64,000 bases of DNA from positions 1,984,001 through 2,048,000 of the forward strand of contig JADLSH010000333.1 in the NCBI GenBank assembly GCA_016169945.1, written 5' to 3'. The notes beneath the pieces were generated by a model. That model was not told the origin of the DNA and searched no databases. It saw only the letters and a list, made by a program, of their open reading frames with translations. The position numbers were made by a program, and so were the translations under genes. How positions within the stretch are numbered: position 1 is the first letter of the stretch; every line of letters starts with the position of its first letter. The stretch is from Trachythela sp. YZ-2020 (taxonomy: Eukaryota > Cnidaria > Anthozoa > Malacalcyonacea > Clavulariidae). Positions 11,131 through 21,759 of the stretch are shown one piece after another.

Positions 11131-13289
11131 GTATTGCACCTTAATTAATGGGTTAACCAAAAGATGGTAAGTATTCTAAACTTTGCAAATTTGGGTATCT
11201 AAGCTAAACAGTACAGTTGCCAAAAGATAACCACAAGTACACATTGGCATCAATAACACACATTGGCAACAATAACACACACTAGCATTATCCTGGTAAA
11301 TACACATGAATTTGTGGTTAGCCCTTGGCAACTGGAATAGACAGCATTGCACCAGAATTGCAGGGCATATATTTTTTTACAACTCCCTCTGCATATATAC
11401 ACAATTTTTTACTAAAAATTTAGACCTACAATAACCAAACTTGCCGGTTAATGGTATTAAGTGTCTGGTTAACATTTACATTTGTTGCTGTCAAGCCTCA
11501 GCGAGACAGCACACTATTCTTGACATGCTAAGGTTTCTCCAGAGTTCACTTGCCCCAGTCTTTTACCCGACCTATATATTGTCAAGATTTGCATTTGGCG
11601 TCAGTTTGGTGGATGTTTGTTTGTTTATCATAATTCCGGGGCAAAAGGTCGAGCTTCAAGTAATTTTTAAAATTAGGGGGAGTGAATGAGATATTGTACA
11701 TTTTGTATGCACACACATGCATGTTTCTTTCCATGTGTTCAACAAGATTTTGAAAACTTTATATACAGATGCGAATTTAAGATCAACACTTTTCGGAAAA
11801 TTTTAGGTAAGTATGGGTCTGTTTCTTTCTACTGACATACATCAAGGCGATGAACTATTTAGCGTTCAATCTAGAGGGAATAAATGTGCTTTCATAAGTT
11901 TATCGGCTATTTTAACAGCCCAAAATAACCGCTGCTCGATTGGTCAACAACAACATTAAATAATGTCTTACTGCAAGGGGACAAAATGTACTTAAAAGCA
12001 CTAGATAATGACTTAATTATCCTAGACCCAGGTATACAATTTTTGTCTATAGATAACTTACAAACAGTTGTTAGTGTTTCATGTGGAAGAACATGTTTTC
12101 CTATGAGATCTGTGGATCTGTAATATCGCCTGTACAGGCAAAAAAATGCAGCTGCATTATCTGTGACAGAGATGGATATAAGAAGATTTTTTCAGAAAAA
12201 AATCTTAATTCTTCTATTCATTATAAGAAGATTTAAGGCAATATAAGAAGATTTTCGACATTCAAACAAAAATTTAATGATGTCACAATATGATGTAATT
12301 TTGGTGATTTGTATGATGTTATATGGAATGTCAAATTGGTGAAAAACGAACAAATTTACATTAAAAATGACTGATTTACATAACAGACAATTTTGATTTC
12401 TTGAATAATTAATTAAGATATAAGAAGAAATTTGGTCTAAAACAAAATCTTCTTAAAATAATATAAGATTTGCCATCCTTGATCTGTGATGGCAACAAAT
12501 AGTGATCTACCTGTTGTTGTAGAGTCGGCTGAGGCACCAATCGATCACCAATCGATTCAGCAAACACACCTGTTCTTGACTAAATCCAAACAAATCGCTA
12601 AATACATTGTTTTACAGATCTCCGTGAGTTTTAACACCTTTGTAATCTGATATTTATTATTATCGTAAACTAATTATATATTCAGTACCTTTGGTCGATT
12701 ATAACTTCTGTTTTAAAATCCGTGTGATCTTCGCTAATAAACCGTTTTATAGAGCTTTAAAAACAGTACATACTGACCAACTTTCAAAGAAACACAATAA
12801 AAATTGACAAAGTTACGGCGAAATTTGAAATGTAGCGTAAGGGTCAAACCGGAATTTCAGACAAAAACAACCGGAAAAGGCCCAAACACAAACAAAGACT
12901 GTTGCTATGGTTTTTTAAGTGGCCGGAATGAATTCCCCAGGGTACAATACCCTATATAAGATCTTTTTGTCGGGACTGAAGCGCGTGGGCAAACCATATA
13001 TAGTCAAACTACGACAAGCGTGTGCATGTTGGGAAATTCCCGATAAATAAAACAAAATTCAAAATAAATATTTCTAAAAGCCGTATCGAACGCACGTTTT
13101 ACAGCCTAAAGAAACAGATAAAAAGCTAAATTTCGACCATTAGAAGTCTTTCAAGATATTAAAGATATTAAAAGATATTAAAGATTGTTTGAGTTGAACT
13201 GAAGTATGACTGGAGGTATGTTTGGGACTAAACTTTTAGTATTTTTTATTCTGTAATGTTTAGTCGGCAAAATAGCCCACTGTTAAAAA
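11131..13289. other. Spacer; weak AT-rich inverted repeat
   Basis: No gene seen. Between about 12170 and 12480 the motif TATAAGAAGATTT recurs and is found inverted near the right side, bounded by GATGG and CCATC, so this may be an old MITE. The segment also holds the truncated C-terminal side of the minus-strand gene that begins at 14536. Confidence 0.35.
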
Positions 13290-14536
13290 GCTTATTTTGT
13301 AAGGATTCCAATGGTGTTAATTTCATTGCCAGGGGGTAAATATTTTGCAAAGGAGATCGTACTCAAAGTGCTCTTGCGACAACTTGCGACAACATAATTA
13401 AAATGCGACCGACCAGAAAGAGTTAAGATACTTATTACATGCATTTGCAAAGCTAGAGAAATAACAGGCAGAATTTGAAATCTTGCCATTAATAAAGGCA
13501 AGAAATTTCATATCAGAGGGAACTAAGTCAAATGTAAATTTAACAGTCATATCACCAATAGTATAGGTACGTTGTTCAATTTCAGCACATTCCGTTGCAA
13601 GGAGCTTACAAAATTGGACAACAACCTCATCAGTTTCCTTGCAATTAGCCCCAAATAATAGAAAGTTATCATTTGGGCTTGCAACACGAGGACCAATATT
13701 AAGGAAACTGACCAGTCATGACATGGATTCATCCCACTTGCCAAATGGCACCCCATCACCACCAACAGCAACTCCGAAATGGCCAACGTCACCTCCAAAC
13801 CATCTAAGCCTATCCTCTGGTTTTCTATAGCAATTTGTGTCTAAGTAGAATTTAGCAAGGGAAACAAGCAAGGTTTCCAGATTTCTGTATACCCCATCTA
13901 CCGTATCCTCTGAATGAAGATGGCGACAAAGACTGGCTACAAGAAGCAGTTCACCAATATCAATATTATTTACAATATGCATAAGATAGAATAAGGGAGA
14001 ATTTTAGGTATGGGTATTCCCCCACTAAACAATAATCGCTTTCTCTGTAGATACCCCTTTTCTGTTATGTTGCCCATGGAAAAGGTACCTAAGGCTGACC
14101 TGCTTTGTGCATATTTCCTTTTGCTTAGGAGACTGCGAGCATAAAGCATGGATAAAGAGCGAGTAACATTCTCTTGGCTTGCTTCGAATTTGCTTACATG
14201 CTTCTTATGAATTAAAACACTAGCATCCCTTAACTTTTTAGAACTACCAAGATATTTCATGCAAGTGTCTACACTGGCATATTTGTCGACAGTGGGAAAC
14301 AAACCATCAATTGCTGGCTGTCTGTTTTCTTTTGACCCACCATTAATCTCCGAAGCAGCCAATAGTGTTTCCTGTATTCTTCTGTACTTGCTGCGTAGTG
14401 GAATGTTTGTGTTTATTTGTGGTGTTAAGCTAGTCTGTGTTGGTGATTTCCTCCTTTCAAGAGAAGTTTTTTCTGAAACTTCAAAAGTAGGCGATGGAAC
14501 AATGTTTGCCTTTCCGCTTTCAACTCCACTCTTCAT
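13290..14536 (-). pseudogene. Uncharacterised metazoan family with GGDGVPFGK motif, C-terminally truncated
   Basis: Three minus-strand frames join into one protein of about 410 residues. The first is basic and serine-rich (MKSGVESGKANI at its start, later KRKYAQSRSALGTF). The second begins near 13982 with INNIDIGELL-like sequence and contains FGVAVGGDGVPFGKWDESMS. The third carries WLVSFLN, NFLLFGANCKETDEVV and SDMKFLAFINGKISNSACYF. I know this order from anonymous, multi-copy cnidarian proteins; no function is established. Acidic residues in GGDG and the conserved asparagines could be catalytic, but that is speculation. At least two frameshifts break it, and the C-terminal part is missing below 13290. 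The left arm of the P element begins 200 bp from its 5' end. Confidence 0.5.
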
Positions 14537-14735
14537 CCCTTCTTTCTATAAAATTGAAAACTGCAATTACAGTATGTCCAATTATACACAATATAGAAAC
14601 ACTATATTTGTCCATTTTTTATTACATTTTCAGCCCCCCCCCCTCCATGATGATAAACAAACTGAGTTTGACAGATTGTCATGAAGAAAGGGCAAAAACT
14701 TGAGTGCAGGGACGTCACCTGAAAATGAATACATA

Positions 14736-15358
14736 GCGCAAATTTACTTCCGGTTACCACTTTGCAGCGAAAACAATATGGAGTTGTATGGGGAAATGAG
14801 TCGGCGAGGCTGGTTTTTCACAATTTTGAGGCATTTCCAAGCGCTAGACTAAACCGTTCGTCTTGTAATGAAAAGAACAGGATATTTTCTTACTTTTGGA
14901 GAGATATTTTTGTAGATTTCGGTGAAAAATCACCGCTAAAGACGTTTGACAAGTTGCATACGCGAAGTCCATTTTTGGCCAAAACTCTCAACCAAGTGGT
15001 ATTTCATGCTGGCATTTTCGCTAAACAAATACTCTGGCTGGATAGAAACTCAAGTCGAATGGATTAAACGAAAGGTAAGCAATGTATAATAAGCGTTTGA
15101 CTTTCCCAATCAAGCGAAAAAGTATAGGATATCGGTGTTGCTCTCGGGTTATGTTGTGCTATGCCTATATGAACATTTATAGCAACAATAGCTTTATATC
15201 TTACCATATTGGCTATAATTGCATTTTGTATCTCAGATTGGAGTTTTGGTTTTTGTTCTTGACCGAAAAATACATTTAAATAATATATAAATGGATTCGT
15301 TTCTAAAACAAACTCTGTATCATTCATATTATAAACTGCTTAAAGTGTTTTTATGCAG
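14736..15358 (+). repeat. Left inverted arm of the P element
   Basis: The arm starts at GCGCAAATTTACTTCC and ends at TTTTTATGCAG. It is the reverse complement of 19260-19885 with few differences, and is nearly identical to 9569-9998 over the shared part. A 101-codon frame crosses it; because the copies are young, its conservation says nothing about selection. Confidence 0.9.
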
Positions 15359-16655
15359 AAAACAATCCAGTAGAGTCTGAGAGTAGTATGGAGCACTAGT
15401 ATATACCATATTAAAATGGTGTATGCCAAGTTTGACTAGTTGTCATTTCTCACATTTGAAATATTTATTATATAGAGACTAAAACATTGAAATTAGAAAA
15501 CATTAAGACGTGTCATCCTGATCCATTGGTGCTGACCGCTGTAATGGCAGAGAGGTCCTGTATTATAGAAAGTGGCCTGTTGAAGTGACTGTATCATTGA
15601 ACAATAAATTTTCTGTTACTTTTCCAAAGTAGATGAACATTTTGTAATCATATGAACATTTTGTAATCATATGAACATGAATAGCTATGTGACTCACATT
15701 TTTAATAATGCTGTATAAAAATGAGTTGTTTTAACATAGTATGGATAAACTGATAATTATCTTTTTACTGTACCATGCCCATGGTCTTCCCTCACCAGAT
15801 TAAGACCCCTAGTAAACTCTGGTGAGCTGCTCTCCTCTCTTGTAATATTCCATAGTCTAACATTTTCAGGGTTTCTTGCAGAAGGGAGAGAAGGCCATGG
15901 GTTGGCAAAATGTTGACCCTTTCCATATAGTGTACATTACATGTATGCAAATTAAGTGTGGAAATATATCACTTTCCCACATACATAAGAGTACCATAGA
16001 CTGCAACTGGTTGTCTTGTGTGTTCTGTTGGTTGTTGTCATGCATTTCCTTGTTGGTAACAAATACTGGTCATTAAATATTGGTGCTTGGCAATTCAAAT
16101 TCAGACTTGGCAAATCCAATAAGGTCATTTCAAAACCACCAAGATGGTTGACATGCTACTTCGTGTTTCATAAAAAATGCACAGAGTTACCCATTAAAGG
16201 TGCATAATGCTTCCCTTGACAAGTAGAATTATCTGGTGTTAGACAGAGTATCATAGGCATAGGAAGCAACTTCAAGTTGGGGGGGGGGGCACTTTGTCTT
16301 AAGGACACCTCCTATATTAGAAAAGGGCACTTTTTCCATTGTTTTAACTGGAGAAAAGGGACTTTGAAGAAAACTTGGGGGAGGGGGGCACGTGCCCCCT
16401 GCACGCCAGTGCACATTGTGCCTGAATGGGTTAAAGTATTGTATACCAAAAACTGATATTACCTCAGAATTACTGTCTTTTTACTGAATATGTATTTAGA
16501 AAACAGGAATATTTTAGGTATTCCTAAGAGATCAGTAGCGCGCGAAATGCAAAATTGGCGCCATTCGGAGTAATATTCTTTTGGCTGAGGAAGTTCTAAA
16601 AATCTTAAAAGTCTTGTTAGCTGTTTAAAGTTGCACTTGGATGTATGAGTAAGAA

Positions 16656-19059
16656 ATGGGCAGACTTGGTACTCAGTGTTGTGCATTTGGCTGCAATAAG
16701 AGATTTAAGAGAAAAACCGTAGACACTGAAGTGTTGCGAAGCGATAGTGAAGGGCGATAGTGAAGGGCCATCGGACCAGAGCATGTTGAGTATGACAGTG
16801 TTGACCATATTGAAATCCATCACCAGAAAGTTTCCAAGCTTAAAAAGAAGCTAAAACTGTCTCAACAGAGAGCAAGGCGACTTAAAACAAAGGTTACATC
16901 ACTGAAATCTGTTGTTAAACAGCTAAAGGAAAATAAATTAATTTAATCTAATTGTGAAGAGATGCTTACCAGAAATTTCTCTGGGGTTCCTATTGCATTG
17001 TTTAAACGGATGACATCAAAGGCTGGTAAAGGATGTAAAGACTCGCCTGAATTAAAATCGTTCGCCCTAACTCTCCAGTTCTACTCAAGCAAAGCGTATA
17101 ATTTTGTGCAAAAGACTTTCAACCTTGCATTGCCCCATCCAGTTCAGATCCGCAAGTGGTACACAAAAGTCCCAGCAGATCCAGGGTTCACCCAGCCAGC
17201 ATTTCAAGCTCTCAAAGCACTTAGGGAAAAGGAGCCAGGAGAAAAATTAATCTGCAGCCTGATGATTGATGAAATGGCAATCCGTAAGCATGTTTTGTGG
17301 GATGGCAAAAAGTTCCGTGGTTATGTTGACCTTGGCAATGATGCACTGGATGATGATTCTGCACCTTTGGCAAAGGATGCCCTTGTTTTTATGGTTGTTG
17401 GTGTCAACAAGACATGGAAGGTCCCTGTTGGCTACTTTTTCGTTGACGGTTTAAGTGGTATTGAACGTGCAAATTTAGTGAAAGTATGCATAAAGAAATT
17501 GTACAATGTTGGAGTTGATGTCATTTCCCTCATATGTGATGGACCCTCCTGTCACTTTGCAATGCTACGAGAGCTTGGGGCTTGTATGAAACCGCCAAAT
17601 CTTAAACCATACTTCAATCATCCTTCGGATAAAGCCAAAAAAATTTTTGTTTTTCTTGATGTATGCCACATGCTGAAGCTCACCAGAAACACCTTAGCAG
17701 ACGGTGGTATATTGATCGACAAAGATGGCAATAAAATTTGTTGGGCATACATTGTCGAGTTACAGAAACTCCAGGAAAAGGAAGGTTTGCGGCTCGGGAA
17801 TAAGTTAAAGCTTGCACACATCAGGTGGTATCAACAAAAAATGAAAGTCAACCTGGCAGCCCAAACATTAAGTTCTAGTGTTGCCGATGCAATTGAGTAC
17901 TGTGCTAACACCCTCAAACTAGATCAGTTTCAAGGATCAGAAGGCACTGTCCTTTCGAACATTCGACCACTTGTTTGATATTCTTAATTCCCTTAATCCT
18001 TGTGCAAAGGGATTTAAGGCTGCTCTTCGGAAAAGTAACAAAGCAAGTTGGGAAGATTTCTTTGATGAAGCTTATGAATATATCATGGGTCTCAGAAATG
18101 CATCTGGCAATCTTATGTATACCACACGCCGTAAAACTGGTTTTGTTGGATTCCTGGTGGCGATTGAAAGCATTAAGAAAGTATTCTGTGAGCTGGTTGG
18201 AAGAGAGGAAGCACCAATGAAGTACATATTAACATACAAGTTCAGTCAAGACCACTTGGAGCTGTTCTTTGGTGCAGTTCGATCTTCAGGGGGATTTAAC
18301 AACAACCCTACTGACCAGCAATTTACAGCTGCATACAAGAGATTACTTTTGCGAAGCAGTATCCAGGGACAAAATGGAAATTGCCAGAAACAAGACGAAA
18401 CCACCATCCTAGAAGTTATTCAGGACACAGTCTCAACAAAAGATCAAAATGCTACTGTGAATGATGCTGCAATCATCCGAAAATATGACCTGCAAGGAAA
18501 TAGCCAATCTGAGCAAGAGGATGACTACTCTGATGCACCCAACATTTCCACCATTTCAGAATTCAAGAAGGCTACCATTTCATACATCGCTGGTTATGTT
18601 GTCCAGATGGTCCAAAAGAAAACGATCTGTCCCACATGTTATGCAGCAATTGGCTCAAGACAACACAAAGCTGAGTCCATTTTTCTCGCCAAGAAAGATA
18701 TGGTAAATTTGGTTAAACCAACAACAAGCGTGGTTAATGTCTGCCTAGAAACAGAAAAGTGCTTTCAGCGAATGCTAGCAGTAACAGATGGAAAGTTACC
18801 TCGAAGCAAACGACTCCCACAAGCTATCTCCCACAGTGTCTTGAGTGTCATTGATAAGGCAAGCACATTCCAAGATATCGACGAGCACATGTTCGACACA
18901 ACTGTTGATGATAACCACATTTTCAAGTTGATAAAGATAATATCAGAGTGCTATAGCAAGGTCCGTTTCTACCAACTTGGGAAAACAGCCATGGAAGTGG
19001 TTTCGAAAAACAAAGTGAGAAAGAAGTTGAATAAACTTGTCTTGTTCAATCACCAGTGA
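16656..19059 (+). pseudogene. P-element (THAP9-like) transposase
   Basis: The frame opens with MGRLGTQCCAFGCNKRFKR, the first cysteines of a THAP zinc finger, but the rest of that finger is missing. A lysine-rich coiled coil follows (KVSKLKKKLKLSQQRARR), then one in-frame stop at 16944-16946. The main body from 16962 carries LICSLMIDEMAIRKH (first catalytic aspartate), LICDGPSCHFAMLREL (second) and, after a one-base frameshift near 17955, KFSQDHLELFFGAVRSSGG (catalytic glutamate) followed by the NNNPT motif typical of the family. The reading resumes to a stop at 19057-19059. Three lesions (THAP deletion, stop, frameshift) make it inactive. P transposases bind their ends through the THAP finger and cut with an RNase H-like fold that also binds GTP. 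Confidence 0.9.
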
Positions 19060-19259
19060 AAACTATCCACTTTAATACATAGGAATGGAATGGAGTAGTG
19101 TATTGGTTTGGTGTAGAAAGCTTACTGTGTCTCCTCGATGTGAAAGAAAAAAACCCGGTTCCTTTAGGAACCAACAACTATTTAAAACTTTGCAAATCAA
19201 ATTTTGATTGAGCTCATACAACTTTGTCCCATGTCCTTTTTACAATTTTAGTATCATAT

Positions 19260-19930
19260 CTGCATAAAAACACTTTAAGCAGTTTATAATATGAATGATA
19301 CAGAGTTTGTTTTAGAAACGAATCCATTTATATATATTATTTAAATGTTTTTTTCGGTCAAGAACAAAAACCAAAACTCCAATCTAAGATACAAAATGCA
19401 ATTATAGCCAATATGGTAAGATATAAAGCTATTGTTGCTATAAATGTTCATATAGGCATAGCACAACATAACCCGAGAGCAACACCGATATTCTATACTT
19501 TTTCGCTTGATTGGGAAAGTCAAACGCTTATTATACATTGCTTACCTTTCGTTTTAATCCATTCAACTTGAGTTTCTATCCAGCCAGAGTATTTGTTTAG
19601 CGAAAATGCCAGCATGAAATACCACTTGGTAGAGAGTTTTGGCCAAAAATGGACTTCGCGTATGCAACTTGTCAAACTTCTTTAGCGGTGATTTTTCACC
19701 GAAATCTACAAAAGTATCTCTCCAAAAGTAAGAAAATATCCTGTTCTTTTCATTACAAGACGAACGGTTTAGTTTAGCGCTTGGAAATGCCTCAAAATTG
19801 TGAAAAACCAGCCTCGCCCTCTCATTTCCCCATACAACTCCATATTGTTTTCGCTGCAAAGTGGTAACCGGAAGTAAATTTGCGCTGATTGATTTTGGCT
19901 TCATTTTTCATAGGTATAGAAGCTATATCC
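19260..19930 (-). repeat. Right inverted arm of the P element
   Basis: This arm is inverted relative to 14736-15358. It keeps the outer segment with GGCTTCATTTTTCATAGG, which itself can form a small stem (GCTTC/GAAGC). It ends 67 bp from the Harbinger element that follows. Confidence 0.9.
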
Positions 19931-20892
19931 AGTCTATTATTAGATCAGTGCTACTAACTTGTTAACAACAACAAAAAGCGTAGTGTGTGACAACTAAAGG
20001 CTGGTTTCCATATGATCGTTACGATCACTTCAATCGTTACAATGGCTGAAAAAATGTACCAGCGATCATAGCGATTATATGGAAATCAAATCAGCTATCG
20101 TAACGATCGTAGCGACCAGATAGAAATCCCATGAACCATTGCACTCCGCGGTGTAATGCATGTGTTTCAATATGGCATCGTTTGATGCTCAGAGTTTTAT
20201 GGAAGAAGTCCGAAAATATCCTTGCTTATATAACAAGTACGATAAAGAGTATAAGAATAAATACATCAAAGTTAACTGTTGGATCCTCAACAAGCAGAGA
20301 AAAAGTTCAAAAATGTCCGAACAGGATATGGACGGTTTTTGAAGCGAAAGAAATAAGTGCGTTCTGGTAGGGAATGTGTACCAGCTGTTCCCAGAGAATA
20401 TATGAATTTAGAATGGCTTCAAGGGCATATGTCTTTCAGTGCAGATAGTACAAGCAATTTTAATGCTGTTGCCAGTGATGAAGAACACGGGGAACAAGAT
20501 ATCGAAAAAGACAACATTTCCATTGATAGTATAGAGTCAAGTTTGGAAGTCAGCGAAAATTTGTCTGAGCAACACTCGGTTTCAATCGATGTCTTTGAAG
20601 AGTCTATTTATAACGATTCATTTGAAAGCTTGGCAGAGGAAATAGCATAAAAAAGCACAAAAGAATGTCTAAAAGAGGATGAGAATAAGAAAAATGAAAA
20701 GGCTATACCAAACTCTTCCAGTAAACGCCCATGGACAGCATACAACAAAAAGAAAACAAAAGACTTGGATGATGTGGATAAAGCTTTCATCAATTTGTGC
20801 CAATATTTTGCCGATAGTGTTAAGAGAACAGAAGGAACTGATAAAAAAGCAGTCAAAGAGCCTGAATGTGAAGATAGTTTATTTTGTAAAAG

Positions 20893-21225
20893 AACAAATG
20901 AGGGTTGTTTCGCGTGTGCCTATTGAGATATAAACAAAATCTCTACGTTTCGAGCTAAAGCCCTTCGTCAGGAGAAATTAGTAGACAGATAAACACATTA
21001 CATCAGCTTTTATAGCAACGCTATAAAAGCTGTCACGTGAACAAAATATTAACCAATGAAAATAAAGTAGTCATAATAATCATAACAAAATAGAATTAAT
21101 ATGTAAAGATATAGACTGTGTGCAGGAAACGTCGAGATTTTGTTTATATCTCAATAGGCACACGCGAAACAACCCTCATTTGTTCTTATTTGTCCGTGGC
21201 CGACGCTGAATTAATGTCTACGATA
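20893..21225 (-). mobile_element. 333-bp hairpin retroelement with hammerhead, 14-bp target duplication
   Basis: The insertion is flanked by identical copies of TTATTTTGTAAAAG (20879-20892 and 21226-21239). A 54-bp perfect inverted repeat (20890-20943 against 21134-21187, beginning AAGAACAAATGAGGG) encloses a spacer that also contains a short hairpin, AGCTTTTATAGC. A hammerhead motif lies just inside the left repeat on the minus strand. A target duplication of 14 bp fits target-primed reverse transcription rather than a DNA transposon. The hammerhead stem II is nearly the same as at the Penelope end at 2.3 kb, so it is probably a non-autonomous Penelope-dependent element; that link is inferred. 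Confidence 0.8.
20940..20975 (-). ncRNA. Hammerhead ribozyme, minimal stem III type
   Basis: On the minus strand: stem I strand UCUC, core CUGACGA, stem II GGGC/GCUC with loop UUUA, GAA, ACGU, cleavage triplet GUA, then stem I strand GAGA. All conserved core bases are present and stem I pairs over four bases. ACGU is self-complementary, so stem III would form only between two molecules, as described for Penelope hammerheads that act as dimers. GUA is an allowed but slower triplet; the inverted copy of the flank reads GUC. Confidence 0.7.
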
Positions 21226-21487
21226 TTATTTTGTAAAAGTCTTGTTGGGAGAATGAAAAGACTTGATCAACATTCAAAAGCTTTCATTAGAACGAATATT
21301 GAGCAACTGTTCTTTCAAGTTGAGTCATCAAAACATGCAACACTACCCCACTCCACAGTCATGAATGATGTCAATCAAAACACCCAAACAAGGTATTCGA
21401 CAGAGAATGGATACACATATGCAAATTAAACTGAACCGTTACTGTTGTTTATAAATTTTGATATAAAGTATTAACACAAATTGGGTA

Positions 21488-21654
21488 ATTCCAGAAAAGA
21501 TCCACACTCCACCCACAGAGGAAATTTCTGCCATCCGGAGGAGGGGAACAAAAATTTGTTTCTGATAATAGTAAGTATATTAGGACGTCTGAAGGGGGGA
21601 GTGGTATTAACTTCCAATTTCCTCTGTGGGGGAGGTATGGGTGTTTTCTGGAAT
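21488..21654. mobile_element. Small palindromic element inside Harbinger
   Basis: Ends ATTCCAGAAAA and TTTTCTGGAAT, with CCACAGAGGAAAT and ATTTCCTCTGTGG further in, form an imperfect inverted repeat. No target duplication is clear. A related G/C-rich, GGAGGAA-containing palindromic segment occurs near 28490-28640. Confidence 0.5.
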
Positions 21655-21759
21655 GATCCATTGAGTTTATACAATAATTATTTCATATTGTTTGGTTTGA
21701 TCTGTAAGATTTATTGCAAAAAAAATAAAGTCATAAAACTGTATTCCGGCCGCAACTCC

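Larger units (their letters stand above)
14736..19930 (+). mobile_element. P element with long inverted arms, inactive
   Basis: Two inverted arms of about 625 bp (14736-15358 and 19260-19885) enclose a THAP/P-type transposase gene on the plus strand. The right arm extends 45 bp further out to 19930, ending in GAAGCTATATCC. The left arm lacks those terminal 45 bp, so its outer end is lost and no target duplication can be scored. The solo copy at 9524 shares the extended terminus, which supports GGATATAGCTTC as the real end. The interior from 15.4 to 16.6 kb is non-coding and includes a G-rich patch near 16280-16400 that may be a further small insertion. Confidence 0.8.
20172..21429 (+). pseudogene. 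Harbinger MADF/BESS-domain protein
   Basis: The start MASFDAQSFMEEVRKYPCLY is the first helix of a MADF domain. After a one-base shift in an A-run near 20300 it continues as FKNVRTGYGRFLKRKK, then VPREYMNLEWLQGHM. An acidic serine-rich linker follows, and the end contains a BESS motif, EDSLFCKSLVGRMKRLDQ, that reads through only when the 333-bp insertion at 20893-21225 and one 14-bp repeat are taken out. In-frame stops lie after LKRKK and after SLAEEIA. MADF domains bind DNA and BESS motifs mediate protein contacts; here the likely role was end recognition for the HARBI1-type transposase. Confidence 0.85.

Noticed and set aside
14259..14684. Plus-strand 141-codon frame
   Set aside because: It is antisense to the uncharacterised minus-strand gene and has no recognisable domain.
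19931..19997. Possible target duplication of the P element
   Set aside because: The left arm has lost its outer 45 bp, so no flank can be compared.
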